Below are positions 1-6,606 of a DNA stretch of 14,656 nt, piece by piece. Origin of the DNA: Christensenella sp. UBA1260. Its GTDB lineage: Bacteria > Bacillota > Clostridia > Christensenellales > CAG-917. The stretch lies in the NCBI GenBank assembly GCA_002308155.1, contig DBVQ01000052.1:1-14656 (forward strand), in the 5' to 3' direction. A model generated the notes under the pieces. The model did not search any database. It was not told where the DNA came from and worked only from the letters and a program-made list of their open reading frames with translations. Position 1 is the stretch's first letter; every line of letters begins with the position of its first letter. A program made the position numbers and the translations under genes.

Positions 1-11
1 CACAATGACCT

Positions 12-87
12 GCCTGTTTAGCTCAGTCGGTAGAGCATTCGGCTGTTAACCGAAGTGTCGGGGGTCCGAGTCCCTCAACAGGCGCCA
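12..87 (+). tRNA. tRNA-Asn (anticodon GTT)
   Basis: A complete cloverleaf can be drawn. The acceptor stem is 12-18 with 77-83 (GCCTGTT/AACAGGC). The D arm is GCTC/GAGC. The anticodon stem is TTCGG/CCGAA around the loop CTGTTAA, with GTT at 45-47. The T stem is 60-64 with 72-76. The discriminator is G84, as expected for tRNA-Asn, and the CCA end is encoded at 85-87. A terminator follows immediately, so this is the last or only gene of its transcript. Only 11 bases lie upstream, so its promoter is not visible. Confidence 0.97.
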
Positions 88-93
88 AAAATT

Positions 94-119
94 CTCGTCG
101 CAAGGCGAGGATTTTTTTT
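94..119 (+). terminator. Intrinsic terminator of the tRNA transcript
   Basis: A six-pair stem, CTCGTC with GGCGAG (one GT pair), is closed by a GCAA tetraloop and followed by eight T residues (112-119). It lies seven bases after the CCA end of the tRNA. Confidence 0.9.
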
Positions 120-132
120 GTCTATCTCGGTT

Positions 133-218
133 GGACCCCCGCATTGCTTTGCAATGCTGATGCTTTGCATCACGACACTTCTTCCGAAGTGGACGCTTAC
201 GCTACTACACGGGGGTCT
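133..218. repeat. Palindromic multi-hairpin element A
   Basis: An outer nine-pair stem (133-141 with 210-218; GGACCCCCG against CGGGGGTCT, ending in one GT pair) encloses consecutive small hairpins. These are GCATTGC-TTT-GCAATGC (141-157), TGATGC-TTT-GCATCA (158-172) and CACTTC-TTCC-GAAGTG (176-191), followed by a weak GC-rich arm. The result is a branched, cloverleaf-like fold. The only reading frame through it (from 144) has no family resemblance and runs straight through the stems, so it is not taken as a gene. The architecture (outer CCCC/GGGG stem, several arms, CGAAGTG before the last arm) resembles elements B and C near dnaA and dnaN. Its sequence is otherwise different, so common ancestry is an inference. 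Confidence 0.8.
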
Positions 219-311
219 GTAAATAATGAGAACTCAAACGAGGTTTTGCAAAAACAAACACATGAAATGTGCGACTGTGAGGCGTACCACGCCGAGGCGC
301 CATTAGAGAAT

Positions 312-353
312 AAAACGAACGCTTTATGCAATTATGCAAACGATGTTCGTTTT
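312..353 (-). terminator. Probable bidirectional terminator downstream of the LRR lipoprotein gene
   Basis: AAAACGAAC (312-320) pairs perfectly with GTTCGTTTT (345-353). An inner short pairing, TGCA-ATTA-TGCA, lies in the 24-base loop. A T-run follows on the plus strand and an interrupted T-run on the minus strand. It lies about 70 bases beyond the stop of the minus-strand lipoprotein gene and probably ends that transcript. The rest of 219-419 holds only small hairpins (GGCG/CGCC at 281-293; GGGAT/ATCCC at 375-397) and no supportable gene. Confidence 0.55.
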
Positions 354-419
354 TTCTTTACTCGTAATTGTTTTGGGATTGCTTTCAAGCACATCCCACC
401 GTTTCATCATTAAACTTGA

Positions 420-2603
420 TTATGTCTTTGTTAAAATTCCGTCTGAACAATAGATTTTATATTCTCCAGTACTTGTGTTCCATTGGTTGCCCTTTTGAAT
501 TGCGTACCATTCGTCTATTGTGCCTGTATATACTATTTTTGTTAAATAAACATTTCCACCCAATGCATTGGCGCCAAAACATGTAACATTTTTGCTGATT
601 GTAATTGTTTCCAAACGCCCTCCGACAAACATTCTTTCCGGCAAATATGTCATGCTGTCTGGGACAACAACGTTATATAAGTGGCACCTGGCAAACGCAG
701 CTTTGCCGATATATGTTACACTACCTGGAATAGTAAGCGATTCCAACCCGGTGCACTCATAAAAGGCTTCTTCTCCAATTGAAACACAGTCAATAGGCAG
801 GTTTATTGTTGTTAAGATATTGGCGCCATAAAAAGCCGCTTGATTGATGTTTCCTTTTGTAATTGTAACGGTTCTTAATGTCGCGGGAACATAAATAGAA
901 TCAATATTTGAATAAATTAAACTGCGCTGTTTAATTGCTACCGATCCCGTCCATGTCCCTGTAAAGATCAAACCAAACCTAACGTCGTCGCCCGTTGCAT
1001 CTTGACTAATCCCAGCAAAAGGCAATGTTATGTCAACCAAGTATTTACATCCCGCAAATGCTCCTCTATCAATCTTTGTAACATAATTTGGAACAATGAT
1101 TTCGGTTTTTGTTAGATCGTTGATTCTTACTATTTCACAAGTGGTCTCCGTTGCTAAGAATGTATAGTCTTTCATCTCGTCAGAAACGGACCATTTTGCT
1201 GTTATGATTGTATTTGATTCAGGCATTATAAAGCTATATGTTGATTGATTTGACAATAATACATCTTCTTCGTTATACCATCCTTCCCAGACATATCCCA
1301 AATATGTTGTTGCAGATATTGTTTCTTGGGCCCCAATGATTGCCCCTTTAAAGCTATTAATTGATCCTGCCCCCTCAATATTTTTTTCAAAACTCAATGG
1401 GCAAAGTTCCCATTTAGCCACAATAGTGCGTTCGTTATCCAACATAGTAAATGTGTATGATGTTTCATTGGAAAGAAGCGTTTCTCCGTCATACCAACCA
1501 AGCCAAGTATAACCTTGATTTGTGTTTGCGCGAATAGTTTCTTGAGAGCCGATTATTGTTCCATTAAAACCAACAATACTGCCGGCTTCTTGAATGTTCT
1601 TTTCTATATGAACCGGGCACGACTTATATTTTGCTGTATATGTAAGATTTTCTGCTGGCATTATAAATGAATATGACGTTCCATCGGTAAGAAGAGTTGC
1701 GCCATCATACCAACCGAGCCAAGTATAACCCGATTCAATTGTCGCTCGAATGGTTGTTTGGGTTTTGAATTTATGCAAGCCATCCCCAGATACCGTTCCC
1801 GCCGCAGAAACATTTTTATTTAAATATACCGAATAGTTTTTTGCTTCCCATTTGGCTGTTACGGCAATATCATCCGCAATATTCCAAATCAAAATTGCAT
1901 TTTTATCACAAATAAGTTGATTGCTATATGTCCACCCAACAAATTCATATCCCAACAAGGCGGGGATTGGCAATTGCTCCCGTTTGTTATACTCGACTGT
2001 TTGTTGGCTTTGAGAAACCTCTCCTCCATTTGCATCAAAAGTTACACGATATGATAAAGGGGTCAAGTCGGCATAGAACGCATGTGCTCCAATTACTTTA
2101 AAACCATTGCAACCCCACCCATTAAAAGAGTATCCGGCGACGTTGCAGTCTGGGCCATCGTCTTCAATGGTAGAATTTATTTCAGCCATTCTAGTGCTAA
2201 TAATTGTTTCTTGCGCCACAAATCTTATTTGCACATAATATTTTTTGAATATCAACAGTGTATATGTTTTTGAATCACCGTTTTTTTCATTAGAAACAAC
2301 AACATAATATGTGTTTAAACCGTCTCTAAGATTGATCGTTTTTGTTACAATTGCTTCGCTTTCCGTTGCAGTATTTGACGCATATAATTTCCAAGAGCAT
2401 TTTTTTGCGGTTGTTATAAGCTCGGAAAGGTCAAGAGCGGAGGTCTCCGAAGAAACTTCCATATTAATTGTAGCCCCATCAACAGTTGCATTTGCAACAT
2501 TAATGATAGAGACATCTCCTTCACTAGCACACGCAGTCAAAACAAATAAACAACCAATAAAAATAGTAATTAAAAAAAGTATTATAAAATTCTTTTTCAA
2601 CAT
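420..2603 (-). CDS. Surface lipoprotein with cadherin-like, InlB-type B-repeats and BspA-type leucine-rich repeats
   Basis: A 727-residue protein. The ATG at 2603 is chosen because AAGAGG lies just upstream and the next residues form a lipoprotein signal (MLKKNF, hydrophobic core, LTAC lipobox with Cys25). An in-frame ATG six codons earlier lacks this support. Visible order: a cadherin-like beta-sandwich region (about 31-121), a Listeria-Bacteroides/InlB B-repeat (about 184-253, VTFDANGGEV...GYEFVGW), three divergent InlB-type repeats (about 257-326, 330-398, 401-472, each with GYxWxGWY), then BspA-type leucine-rich repeats (about 478-727, IxxxAFxxCxxLxxxxxP) ending in the typical TIDEWYAI...IYCSDG module. 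It is predicted to be anchored on the outer face of the membrane, with binding or adhesion as a plausible role; the ligand is unknown. It stands alone, between element A and element D. Confidence 0.9.
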   Translation of the reverse strand: MLKKNFIILFLITIFIGCLFVLTACASEGDVSIINVANATVDGATINMEVSSETSALDLSELITTAKKCSWKLYASNTATESEAIVTKTINLRDGLNTYYVVVSNEKNGDSKTYTLLIFKKYYVQIRFVAQETIISTRMAEINSTIEDDGPDCNVAGYSFNGWGCNGFKVIGAHAFYADLTPLSYRVTFDANGGEVSQSQQTVEYNKREQLPIPALLGYEFVGWTYSNQLICDKNAILIWNIADDIAVTAKWEAKNYSVYLNKNVSAAGTVSGDGLHKFKTQTTIRATIESGYTWLGWYDGATLLTDGTSYSFIMPAENLTYTAKYKSCPVHIEKNIQEAGSIVGFNGTIIGSQETIRANTNQGYTWLGWYDGETLLSNETSYTFTMLDNERTIVAKWELCPLSFEKNIEGAGSINSFKGAIIGAQETISATTYLGYVWEGWYNEEDVLLSNQSTYSFIMPESNTIITAKWSVSDEMKDYTFLATETTCEIVRINDLTKTEIIVPNYVTKIDRGAFAGCKYLVDITLPFAGISQDATGDDVRFGLIFTGTWTGSVAIKQRSLIYSNIDSIYVPATLRTVTITKGNINQAAFYGANILTTINLPIDCVSIGEEAFYECTGLESLTIPGSVTYIGKAAFARCHLYNVVVPDSMTYLPERMFVGGRLETITISKNVTCFGANALGGNVYLTKIVYTGTIDEWYAIQKGNQWNTSTGEYKIYCSDGILTKT
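1188..1835 (-). repeat. Three tandem InlB-like repeat units inside the lipoprotein gene
   Basis: Three consecutive units of about 70 codons encode similar segments (VYLNKN..., VHIEKN..., LSFEKN...), each ending in YT/YS-F-(I/T)-M-(P/L)...AK(Y/W). The first two are almost identical around GYTWLGWYDG at both protein and DNA level (near 1489-1515 and 1704-1731), which points to fairly recent in-frame duplication. Such arrays often vary in copy number among related strains. Confidence 0.8.
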
Positions 2604-2606
2604 GGT

Positions 2607-2628
2607 TCCTCTTATGCACAAAAATATA
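2607..2628 (-). promoter_or_regulatory. Candidate -10 and Shine-Dalgarno of the LRR lipoprotein gene
   Basis: On the minus strand, TGT-TATATT (an extended -10 with hexamer at 2628-2623) lies 19 bases before the ATG, and AAGAGG (2612-2607) forms the ribosome site. No good -35 is visible at normal spacing, because that stretch runs into the arm of element D. Confidence 0.4.
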
Positions 2629-2649
2629 ACAAGTGCATTTTGCTGATTT

Positions 2650-2753
2650 TGCTACAAATCCATAAGTTAGCCAAAAAGGAAACAATATGTTGCGAAACGC
2701 ACCTGTTACCGAGATAAGAGGTGTTTCCTTTTTTAGCTTTTGAATTTGTAGCA
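2650..2753. repeat. Long imperfect inverted-repeat element D (MITE-like)
   Basis: The ends TGCTACAAAT (2650-2659) and ATTTGTAGCA (2744-2753) are perfectly complementary. Further in, AAAAAGGAAACA (2673-2684) pairs with TGTTTCCTTTTT (2722-2733). The centre carries TGCG-AAA-CGCA and a CCT-TTA/TAA-AGG hairpin. About 35 bases of each arm align. There is no coding sequence and no clear target-site duplication. The sequence is unlike elements A-C. It could be a non-autonomous mobile element or a structured leader or terminator; which one cannot be decided from one copy. The rest of 2604-2995 holds the promoters and dyad listed separately. Confidence 0.65.
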
Positions 2754-2854
2754 CTTTTATTCTACGATATTTTTGCCAATGTGTCAATATAGAATAGATT
2801 TCTATTCTAAACAATAACGATTTATAACTGCGCTTTAATATTTGGCATAAAAAC

Positions 2855-2884
2855 TTGACTATCCGCATCTATTAGATATATTAT
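2855..2884 (+). promoter_or_regulatory. Upstream candidate promoter of the ATPase-TOPRIM operon
   Basis: TTGACT (2855-2860) is followed 18 bases later by TATTAT (2879-2884); TATATT at 16-base spacing is an alternative. A perfect dyad lies just downstream, where a transcript from here would begin. Confidence 0.4.
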
Positions 2885-2898
2885 ATAATCAAATTGTT

Positions 2899-2915
2899 CC
2901 GTAAAAATTTTACGG
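2899..2915. promoter_or_regulatory. Perfect 8-1-8 dyad, candidate operator
   Basis: CCGTAAAA-A-TTTTACGG is a perfect palindrome located between the two candidate promoters of the defence-like operon. It could be a repressor site, or a short hairpin in a transcript from the upstream promoter, since a T-rich stretch follows it. No regulator gene is adjacent. Confidence 0.45.
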
Positions 2916-2942
2916 CATAATTGAATTTTTTTTACATAGCCG

Positions 2943-2970
2943 TTGACAATTTTGATTATAATAGTATAAA
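2943..2970 (+). promoter_or_regulatory. Main promoter of the ATPase-TOPRIM operon
   Basis: A consensus TTGACA (2943-2948) and TATAAA (2965-2970) are separated by 16 bases. AAGGAG (2983-2988) follows, seven bases before the ATG at 2996. Confidence 0.75.
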
Positions 2971-2995
2971 ATGAGTATGAACAAGGAGTGATATT

Positions 2996-4120
2996 ATGCT
3001 TAAAGAATTTTCAGTTACAAATTTCAAAAATTATAAAAACAAAGCTGTTTTTAAATTGGATAATCCTAACAACTATGAATTTAATGATGAAATCATTAAT
3101 AATGGCATCATTACTAAAGGGATCGTTTATGGAATAAATGGAAGTGGAAAGTCAAATTTAGCATTGGCACTATTTGACATAGTCGTCCATTTAACAGAAA
3201 AAGAAAAACTGTTTATTAAATATGCGCCTTATTTAAATCTAGATTCAAATAAACCATGTGCCGAATTTAAATATGTGTTTTGTTTCAACGGCATGGATGT
3301 TGTTTATACTTATGAGAAAAAAGATGTGATGACTTTATTAAGAGAAAAATTAACTATTAATGGCGAAGAGGTATTAGAGTACGATTTTTCATTAAACGGA
3401 GGATATACCTCATTAAAAGGAGTTGAAAACCTTGCGTTGACGGCAAAGAATGATTATATAACCAATAGAAACTCTAGAGTAAAATATGTGTTTGGCAATT
3501 CTGAACAACTAGAAGACAACCCTATTAATAAAACTTTTATTGATTTTATGAAATTTGTTGATGGAATGTTAATGTTTTATTGCTTAGATGAAAAAGGTTA
3601 CCAAGGGTTTATGGTTGGCCCTGATAGTTACACACAGGGAATTATTAGAGAAAATAAATTGCAAGAGTTTGAAAACTTCTTGAGAGAGCAAGGTATTGAT
3701 TATAACCTAGTTTCAGTTGATGTTAATGGCGTTAAAGAAATTTATTGTAAATTTGCAAAACAAACTGTCCCATTTATGTCAATTGCTTCTACGGGGACAA
3801 AATCATTGGCATTGTTTTATTATTGGTATCTAAAAATGTCAAAAGTCTCGTTTGCTTTTGTGGATGAGTTTGATGCTTTTTATCATTTTGAGCTTTCCCA
3901 AACGCTCATTTCTTTGATAAAAAAATTAAAAAACACGCAGATTTTCTTTTCAACCCACAACACAGACCTATTGTCAAACGATATTTTAAGACCAGATGCT
4001 TATTTTATCATTGCGAATAATAAAATCGAATCTATTAATGAGCTCTCTAAGGAAAGAGATTTAAGAAAAGCGCACAACATACAAAAAATGTACAAAGCAG
4101 GAACATTTAATGCAAAATAA
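2996..4120 (+). CDS. AAA/ABC-like ATPase of a two-gene defence-type operon
   Basis: A 374-residue soluble protein of the AAA15/AAA21 type (ATPases related to RecF, SMC and OLD proteins). Visible motifs: the N-terminal LKEFSVTNFKNYKN typical of the group, Walker A GINGSGKS (46-53), a signature-like STGTKSL (265-271), Walker B FAFVDEFD (286-293, with D290 and E291), and the switch histidine in STHNTD (H321). It therefore probably binds and hydrolyses ATP as a dimer. Its stop overlaps the next start by 11 bases, so the two proteins are likely translationally coupled and work together. In known anti-phage systems such an ATPase senses or holds a TOPRIM nuclease partner (AbiL, PARIS and Gabija-like logic). 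Assignment to one named system is not justified without profile searches. The gene is visibly richer in A+T than the neighbouring transporters, which fits acquisition by transfer. Chromosome-maintenance RecF or SMC itself is excluded by length and by the separate recF in this window. Confidence 0.8.
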   Translation: MLKEFSVTNFKNYKNKAVFKLDNPNNYEFNDEIINNGIITKGIVYGINGSGKSNLALALFDIVVHLTEKEKLFIKYAPYLNLDSNKPCAEFKYVFCFNGMDVVYTYEKKDVMTLLREKLTINGEEVLEYDFSLNGGYTSLKGVENLALTAKNDYITNRNSRVKYVFGNSEQLEDNPINKTFIDFMKFVDGMLMFYCLDEKGYQGFMVGPDSYTQGIIRENKLQEFENFLREQGIDYNLVSVDVNGVKEIYCKFAKQTVPFMSIASTGTKSLALFYYWYLKMSKVSFAFVDEFDAFYHFELSQTLISLIKKLKNTQIFFSTHNTDLLSNDILRPDAYFIIANNKIESINELSKERDLRKAHNIQKMYKAGTFNAK

Positions 4121-4916
4121 TACCATTGTTTTTGTTGTGGAAGGAGATTCTAGCGAATACAACCTTGTTGAAAATATGACAAGGCGATTTTTTGTTGGGA
4201 AATATGACTCCGTTGTTATACAATTGCCGATAGGTCAAAACTGTTATATGCTATGGCAAAAATTAAAGGCAGATAACTTTTACACAGATATTATAGAAAT
4301 TATAAGAGAAATTATCCCTGGTGCTGATAAAAAATTGGAAGGGATTTCTCGTCAAAAAATAGACCAGGTGTTTATGTTTTTTGATTTGGAACCACAGCAG
4401 GATAATCTCCCCACAGGTGTTGACCAGTATGATGTATTAAAAGAAATGTTGGATGTCTTTAATAATGAAACAGAACACGGCAAATTGTATATAAGCTATC
4501 CAATGATAGAAGCAACGCGCGATTTTGTAGAAAATGATTGCACCCCATTTACATCATGTAATCTTAGCAAAAAAGATGTAGAAGATTATAAGAATAAATC
4601 TGGCGACAATAATCCTAATAGTGTTACAACACATTATACCATTGACACCTGGAAAAAGATACTAAATGTATTTAGCATGAGAATTGCTTGTTTATTTGAT
4701 AAAAAAACACTCACTTATGAGGAATACAAAGGAATAGAACCAGTCGGTGTTTTTAATCAAGAGTTATTAATATACTTAAAAAATGATATGTGTTTTGTGC
4801 TTAGTGCATTGCCCGAATTTTTATTTGATTATTTTAATAATAGCTTTTGGAAAACTCACGCAAAACAATATAACAGAAAAAAAGAAAATTGTGATAATAC
4901 AAAAAACTGTCCATAA
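4110..4916 (+). CDS. TOPRIM-like partner protein of the ATPase (putative nuclease effector)
   Basis: A 268-residue protein whose ATG lies inside the last codons of the ATPase gene, with an AGGA ribosome site just upstream. The N-terminus VFVVEGDSSEYNLV (Glu11) followed by a beta strand and acidic pair VFMFFDLEP (Asp92, Glu94) matches the layout of TOPRIM domains, with the strand-E then strand-DxD pattern here reading DxE. YPMIEATRDF (130-139, Glu134) is a further conserved-looking acidic motif. The C-terminal half is mostly helical in appearance and ends in a basic tail. No membrane segment or signal is present. Pairing with an ATPase suggests a metal-dependent nuclease switched on by infection, as in AbiL-, RloB- or PARIS-like systems. 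Catalytic activity is inferred, and a non-nuclease TOPRIM fold or an unrelated fold remains possible. Confidence 0.65.
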   Translation: MQNNTIVFVVEGDSSEYNLVENMTRRFFVGKYDSVVIQLPIGQNCYMLWQKLKADNFYTDIIEIIREIIPGADKKLEGISRQKIDQVFMFFDLEPQQDNLPTGVDQYDVLKEMLDVFNNETEHGKLYISYPMIEATRDFVENDCTPFTSCNLSKKDVEDYKNKSGDNNPNSVTTHYTIDTWKKILNVFSMRIACLFDKKTLTYEEYKGIEPVGVFNQELLIYLKNDMCFVLSALPEFLFDYFNNSFWKTHAKQYNRKKENCDNTKNCP

Positions 4917-4962
4917 GATGTGCCCTTGTCTTGAACAAGTCGCCATGGCTGTGTTGCAATTA

Positions 4963-4991
4963 AAAAGCGTGCCGGAGGGTGCGCTTTTGTT
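4963..4991 (+). terminator. Intrinsic terminator of the ATPase-TOPRIM operon
   Basis: An eleven-pair stem (4963-4973 with 4978-4988, two GT pairs) has a GGAG loop and ends in TTTTGTT. The A-run at the other end could let it work in both directions. Confidence 0.88.
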
Positions 4992-5020
4992 GTTCGTGAG
5001 AAGATTATAAAAGTCTGGTG

Positions 5021-5049
5021 TTGCAAAATGGGAGAGAGTTTTGTATAAT
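5021..5049 (+). promoter_or_regulatory. Promoter of the MFS transporter gene
   Basis: TTGCAA (5021-5026) and TATAAT (5044-5049) are exactly 17 bases apart. AGAGGG (5056-5061) then precedes the ATG at 5069. Confidence 0.8.
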
Positions 5050-5068
5050 TTGAAAAGAGGGTTTTATT

Positions 5069-6481
5069 ATGGGAAAAGAGCTTAGCAAAAACAAAACAAC
5101 GCCTTTGGGCTTTAGGATTTGGATTTCCGCCATAGTGTTTGGATTGGTGGGACAGATTGCTTGGGTTGTTGAGAACATGTATTTCTCAACGTTTGCTCAA
5201 GATATCTTTGCCAATTCAGGGCGCACGGATATGTCCTACGTCGTCACGACGCTCATGGTTTGGCTGTCCGCTGTCACCGCGACAATCACCGCTATATTTG
5301 CAGGCGGATGGTGCGATAAAACGGGCAAGAGAAAGCCGTTTGTCGCCTATGGCTATATCGGCTGGGGCGCAACGATTATGCTGTTTGCGGCAATCCCCAT
5401 GCAGGCAAGCGCGAGCAAGGTTGCGGGAGTCGCGGCTATGCTCATCGTTTTTGACTGCGTCATGACGTTTGCGGGCTCGGTTGCCAATGACGCCGCTTTC
5501 AACACTTGGGTGACGGACGTCACGGACACAACAAACAGAGGCAAAATCAACACAATCCTGGCTTTAATGCCCGTTTTTGCAACGATAATCGTCTTTATTG
5601 GTCTCGGCAACCTCTATAACGCCTCTGCGACAAGCAACTGGTTGTTCTTTGTTGTCTTGGGCGCAATCCCTATGGTGGCGGGCGTGGGTGCCATATTCTT
5701 GATGAAGGACAGCAAGAATATCATCAAAAACACAAACCCGAATTTCCTCAAAGAAACTTTCTATGGTTTCAGACCAAGCGTTGCCAAAGAAAACAAGATG
5801 CTCTATGTGTGTCTTACAACATTTGCAATTTTGGGCATCTCGCAACAGACCTTCTTCTCTTACATCATCAACTTTGTGCAAAACACACTTGAACTTGGCG
5901 ACTCCTACGTCATCCCGCTTGCGGTCATAATTCTGGGCGCTGCGGCTATCACTGGACTTACTGGATTTTTGAGCGACAAGTTTGGCAAAAAGCACATGAT
6001 ATACCCCCTGCTCATCGTGGCAATTGCGGGGACGCTTCTCATGTATCTTTTGAAGTTTATGGACAAGGCGGCTTGGCTGCCTCTCGTGTACGTCATTGGC
6101 ATCTTTATGCTCGGCAGTTTGCTCGGTTTGAGCGGCATACTCATGTCCTCCTTCCAAGACTATATCCCAAAGGGATATGAGGGACGCTTCCAAGGCGTGC
6201 GTATGTGCTTCAGCGTGCTTATCCCAATGATAATCGGCCCACTCGTCACACTTATTCTTGGTCTCAAAGACGCGGACACCGGAGCCGCGGGATTCACTCC
6301 TCCGTTCAGCATGTTCCTTGCCGCGTCCATCATTGCGGCGCTAGCGGCTGTGCCTGCCTTCTTTGTGAGGAAGGACTCCGATAGGCTGCGCGACTCCTTG
6401 CTCAAAGAAGCCGCAAAAGAGAAAGCGGTCGAGGCTGAAGTTGAATCCAGTGTTCCTTGCCAAAACGAAGATCAACAATAA
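5069..6481 (+). CDS. MFS transporter, GPH/sugar-symporter-like, 12 membrane segments
   Basis: A 470-residue integral membrane protein with about twelve hydrophobic helices in two halves. The MFS loop motif appears as GGWCDKTGKRKP (79-90) and again in the second half as GFLSDKFGKKHM (299-310), showing the usual internal duplication. NDAAFNTWVTDVT...NRGK (140-159) resembles the conserved region of glycoside-pentoside-hexuronide symporters and related MFS proteins. The C-terminal 45 residues are charged and probably cytoplasmic. The substrate cannot be read from sequence. The gene has its own promoter and terminator, so it is a single-gene unit and the following metal exporter is not its partner in an operon. 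Its coding sequence uses many C-ending codons, unlike the AT-rich defence pair upstream. Confidence 0.85.
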   Translation: MGKELSKNKTTPLGFRIWISAIVFGLVGQIAWVVENMYFSTFAQDIFANSGRTDMSYVVTTLMVWLSAVTATITAIFAGGWCDKTGKRKPFVAYGYIGWGATIMLFAAIPMQASASKVAGVAAMLIVFDCVMTFAGSVANDAAFNTWVTDVTDTTNRGKINTILALMPVFATIIVFIGLGNLYNASATSNWLFFVVLGAIPMVAGVGAIFLMKDSKNIIKNTNPNFLKETFYGFRPSVAKENKMLYVCLTTFAILGISQQTFFSYIINFVQNTLELGDSYVIPLAVIILGAAAITGLTGFLSDKFGKKHMIYPLLIVAIAGTLLMYLLKFMDKAAWLPLVYVIGIFMLGSLLGLSGILMSSFQDYIPKGYEGRFQGVRMCFSVLIPMIIGPLVTLILGLKDADTGAAGFTPPFSMFLAASIIAALAAVPAFFVRKDSDRLRDSLLKEAAKEKAVEAEVESSVPCQNEDQQ

Positions 6482-6511
6482 CGCAATACATAGCATTCTT
6501 AAAAACAAAAG

Positions 6512-6536
6512 CTCTTGTCCACTGACAAGAGTTTTT
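6512..6536 (+). terminator. Intrinsic terminator of the MFS gene
   Basis: CTCTTGTC (6512-6519) pairs perfectly with GACAAGAG (6524-6531) around a CACT loop and is followed by five T. A-residues on the left extend the stem. Confidence 0.93.
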
Positions 6537-6551
6537 ATTATTTTATGTTTT

Positions 6552-6581
6552 TTGATTGCCAAAACGTTTTTTTGTGATAAT
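6552..6581 (+). promoter_or_regulatory. Candidate promoter of the metal exporter gene
   Basis: TTGATT (6552-6557) is followed after 18 bases by GATAAT (6576-6581), with TGT directly before it as an extended -10. AAGGAG (6596-6601) lies five bases before the ATG. The leader is too short for a metal riboswitch. Confidence 0.6.
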
Positions 6582-6606
6582 ATGTTTATGCTAAAAAGGA
6601 GCGATT

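Noticed and set aside
375..397. Hairpin GGGAT/ATCCC with inner GCTT/AAGC next to the lipoprotein gene end
   Set aside because: It has no T-run on either strand, so it is not called a terminator; it may add structure to the transcript end.
144..413. An open frame of 89 codons after the tRNA terminator
   Set aside because: It runs through the stems of element A and a terminator hairpin, lacks a ribosome site and has no protein-like features.
2612..2620. A perfect TTATGCACA DnaA-box match at the lipoprotein gene start
   Set aside because: A single isolated nine-base match far from the AT-rich origin candidate is expected by chance in a window of this size; no second box lies near it.
5564..6193. 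A long open frame opposite the MFS gene
   Set aside because: It is antisense to a clear 12-helix transporter, has no ribosome site, and its composition mirrors the codon use of the real gene.
6482..6606. A metal-sensing riboswitch before the exporter gene
   Set aside because: After the MFS terminator and promoter only about 20 bases of leader remain, too few for a manganese or similar riboswitch.
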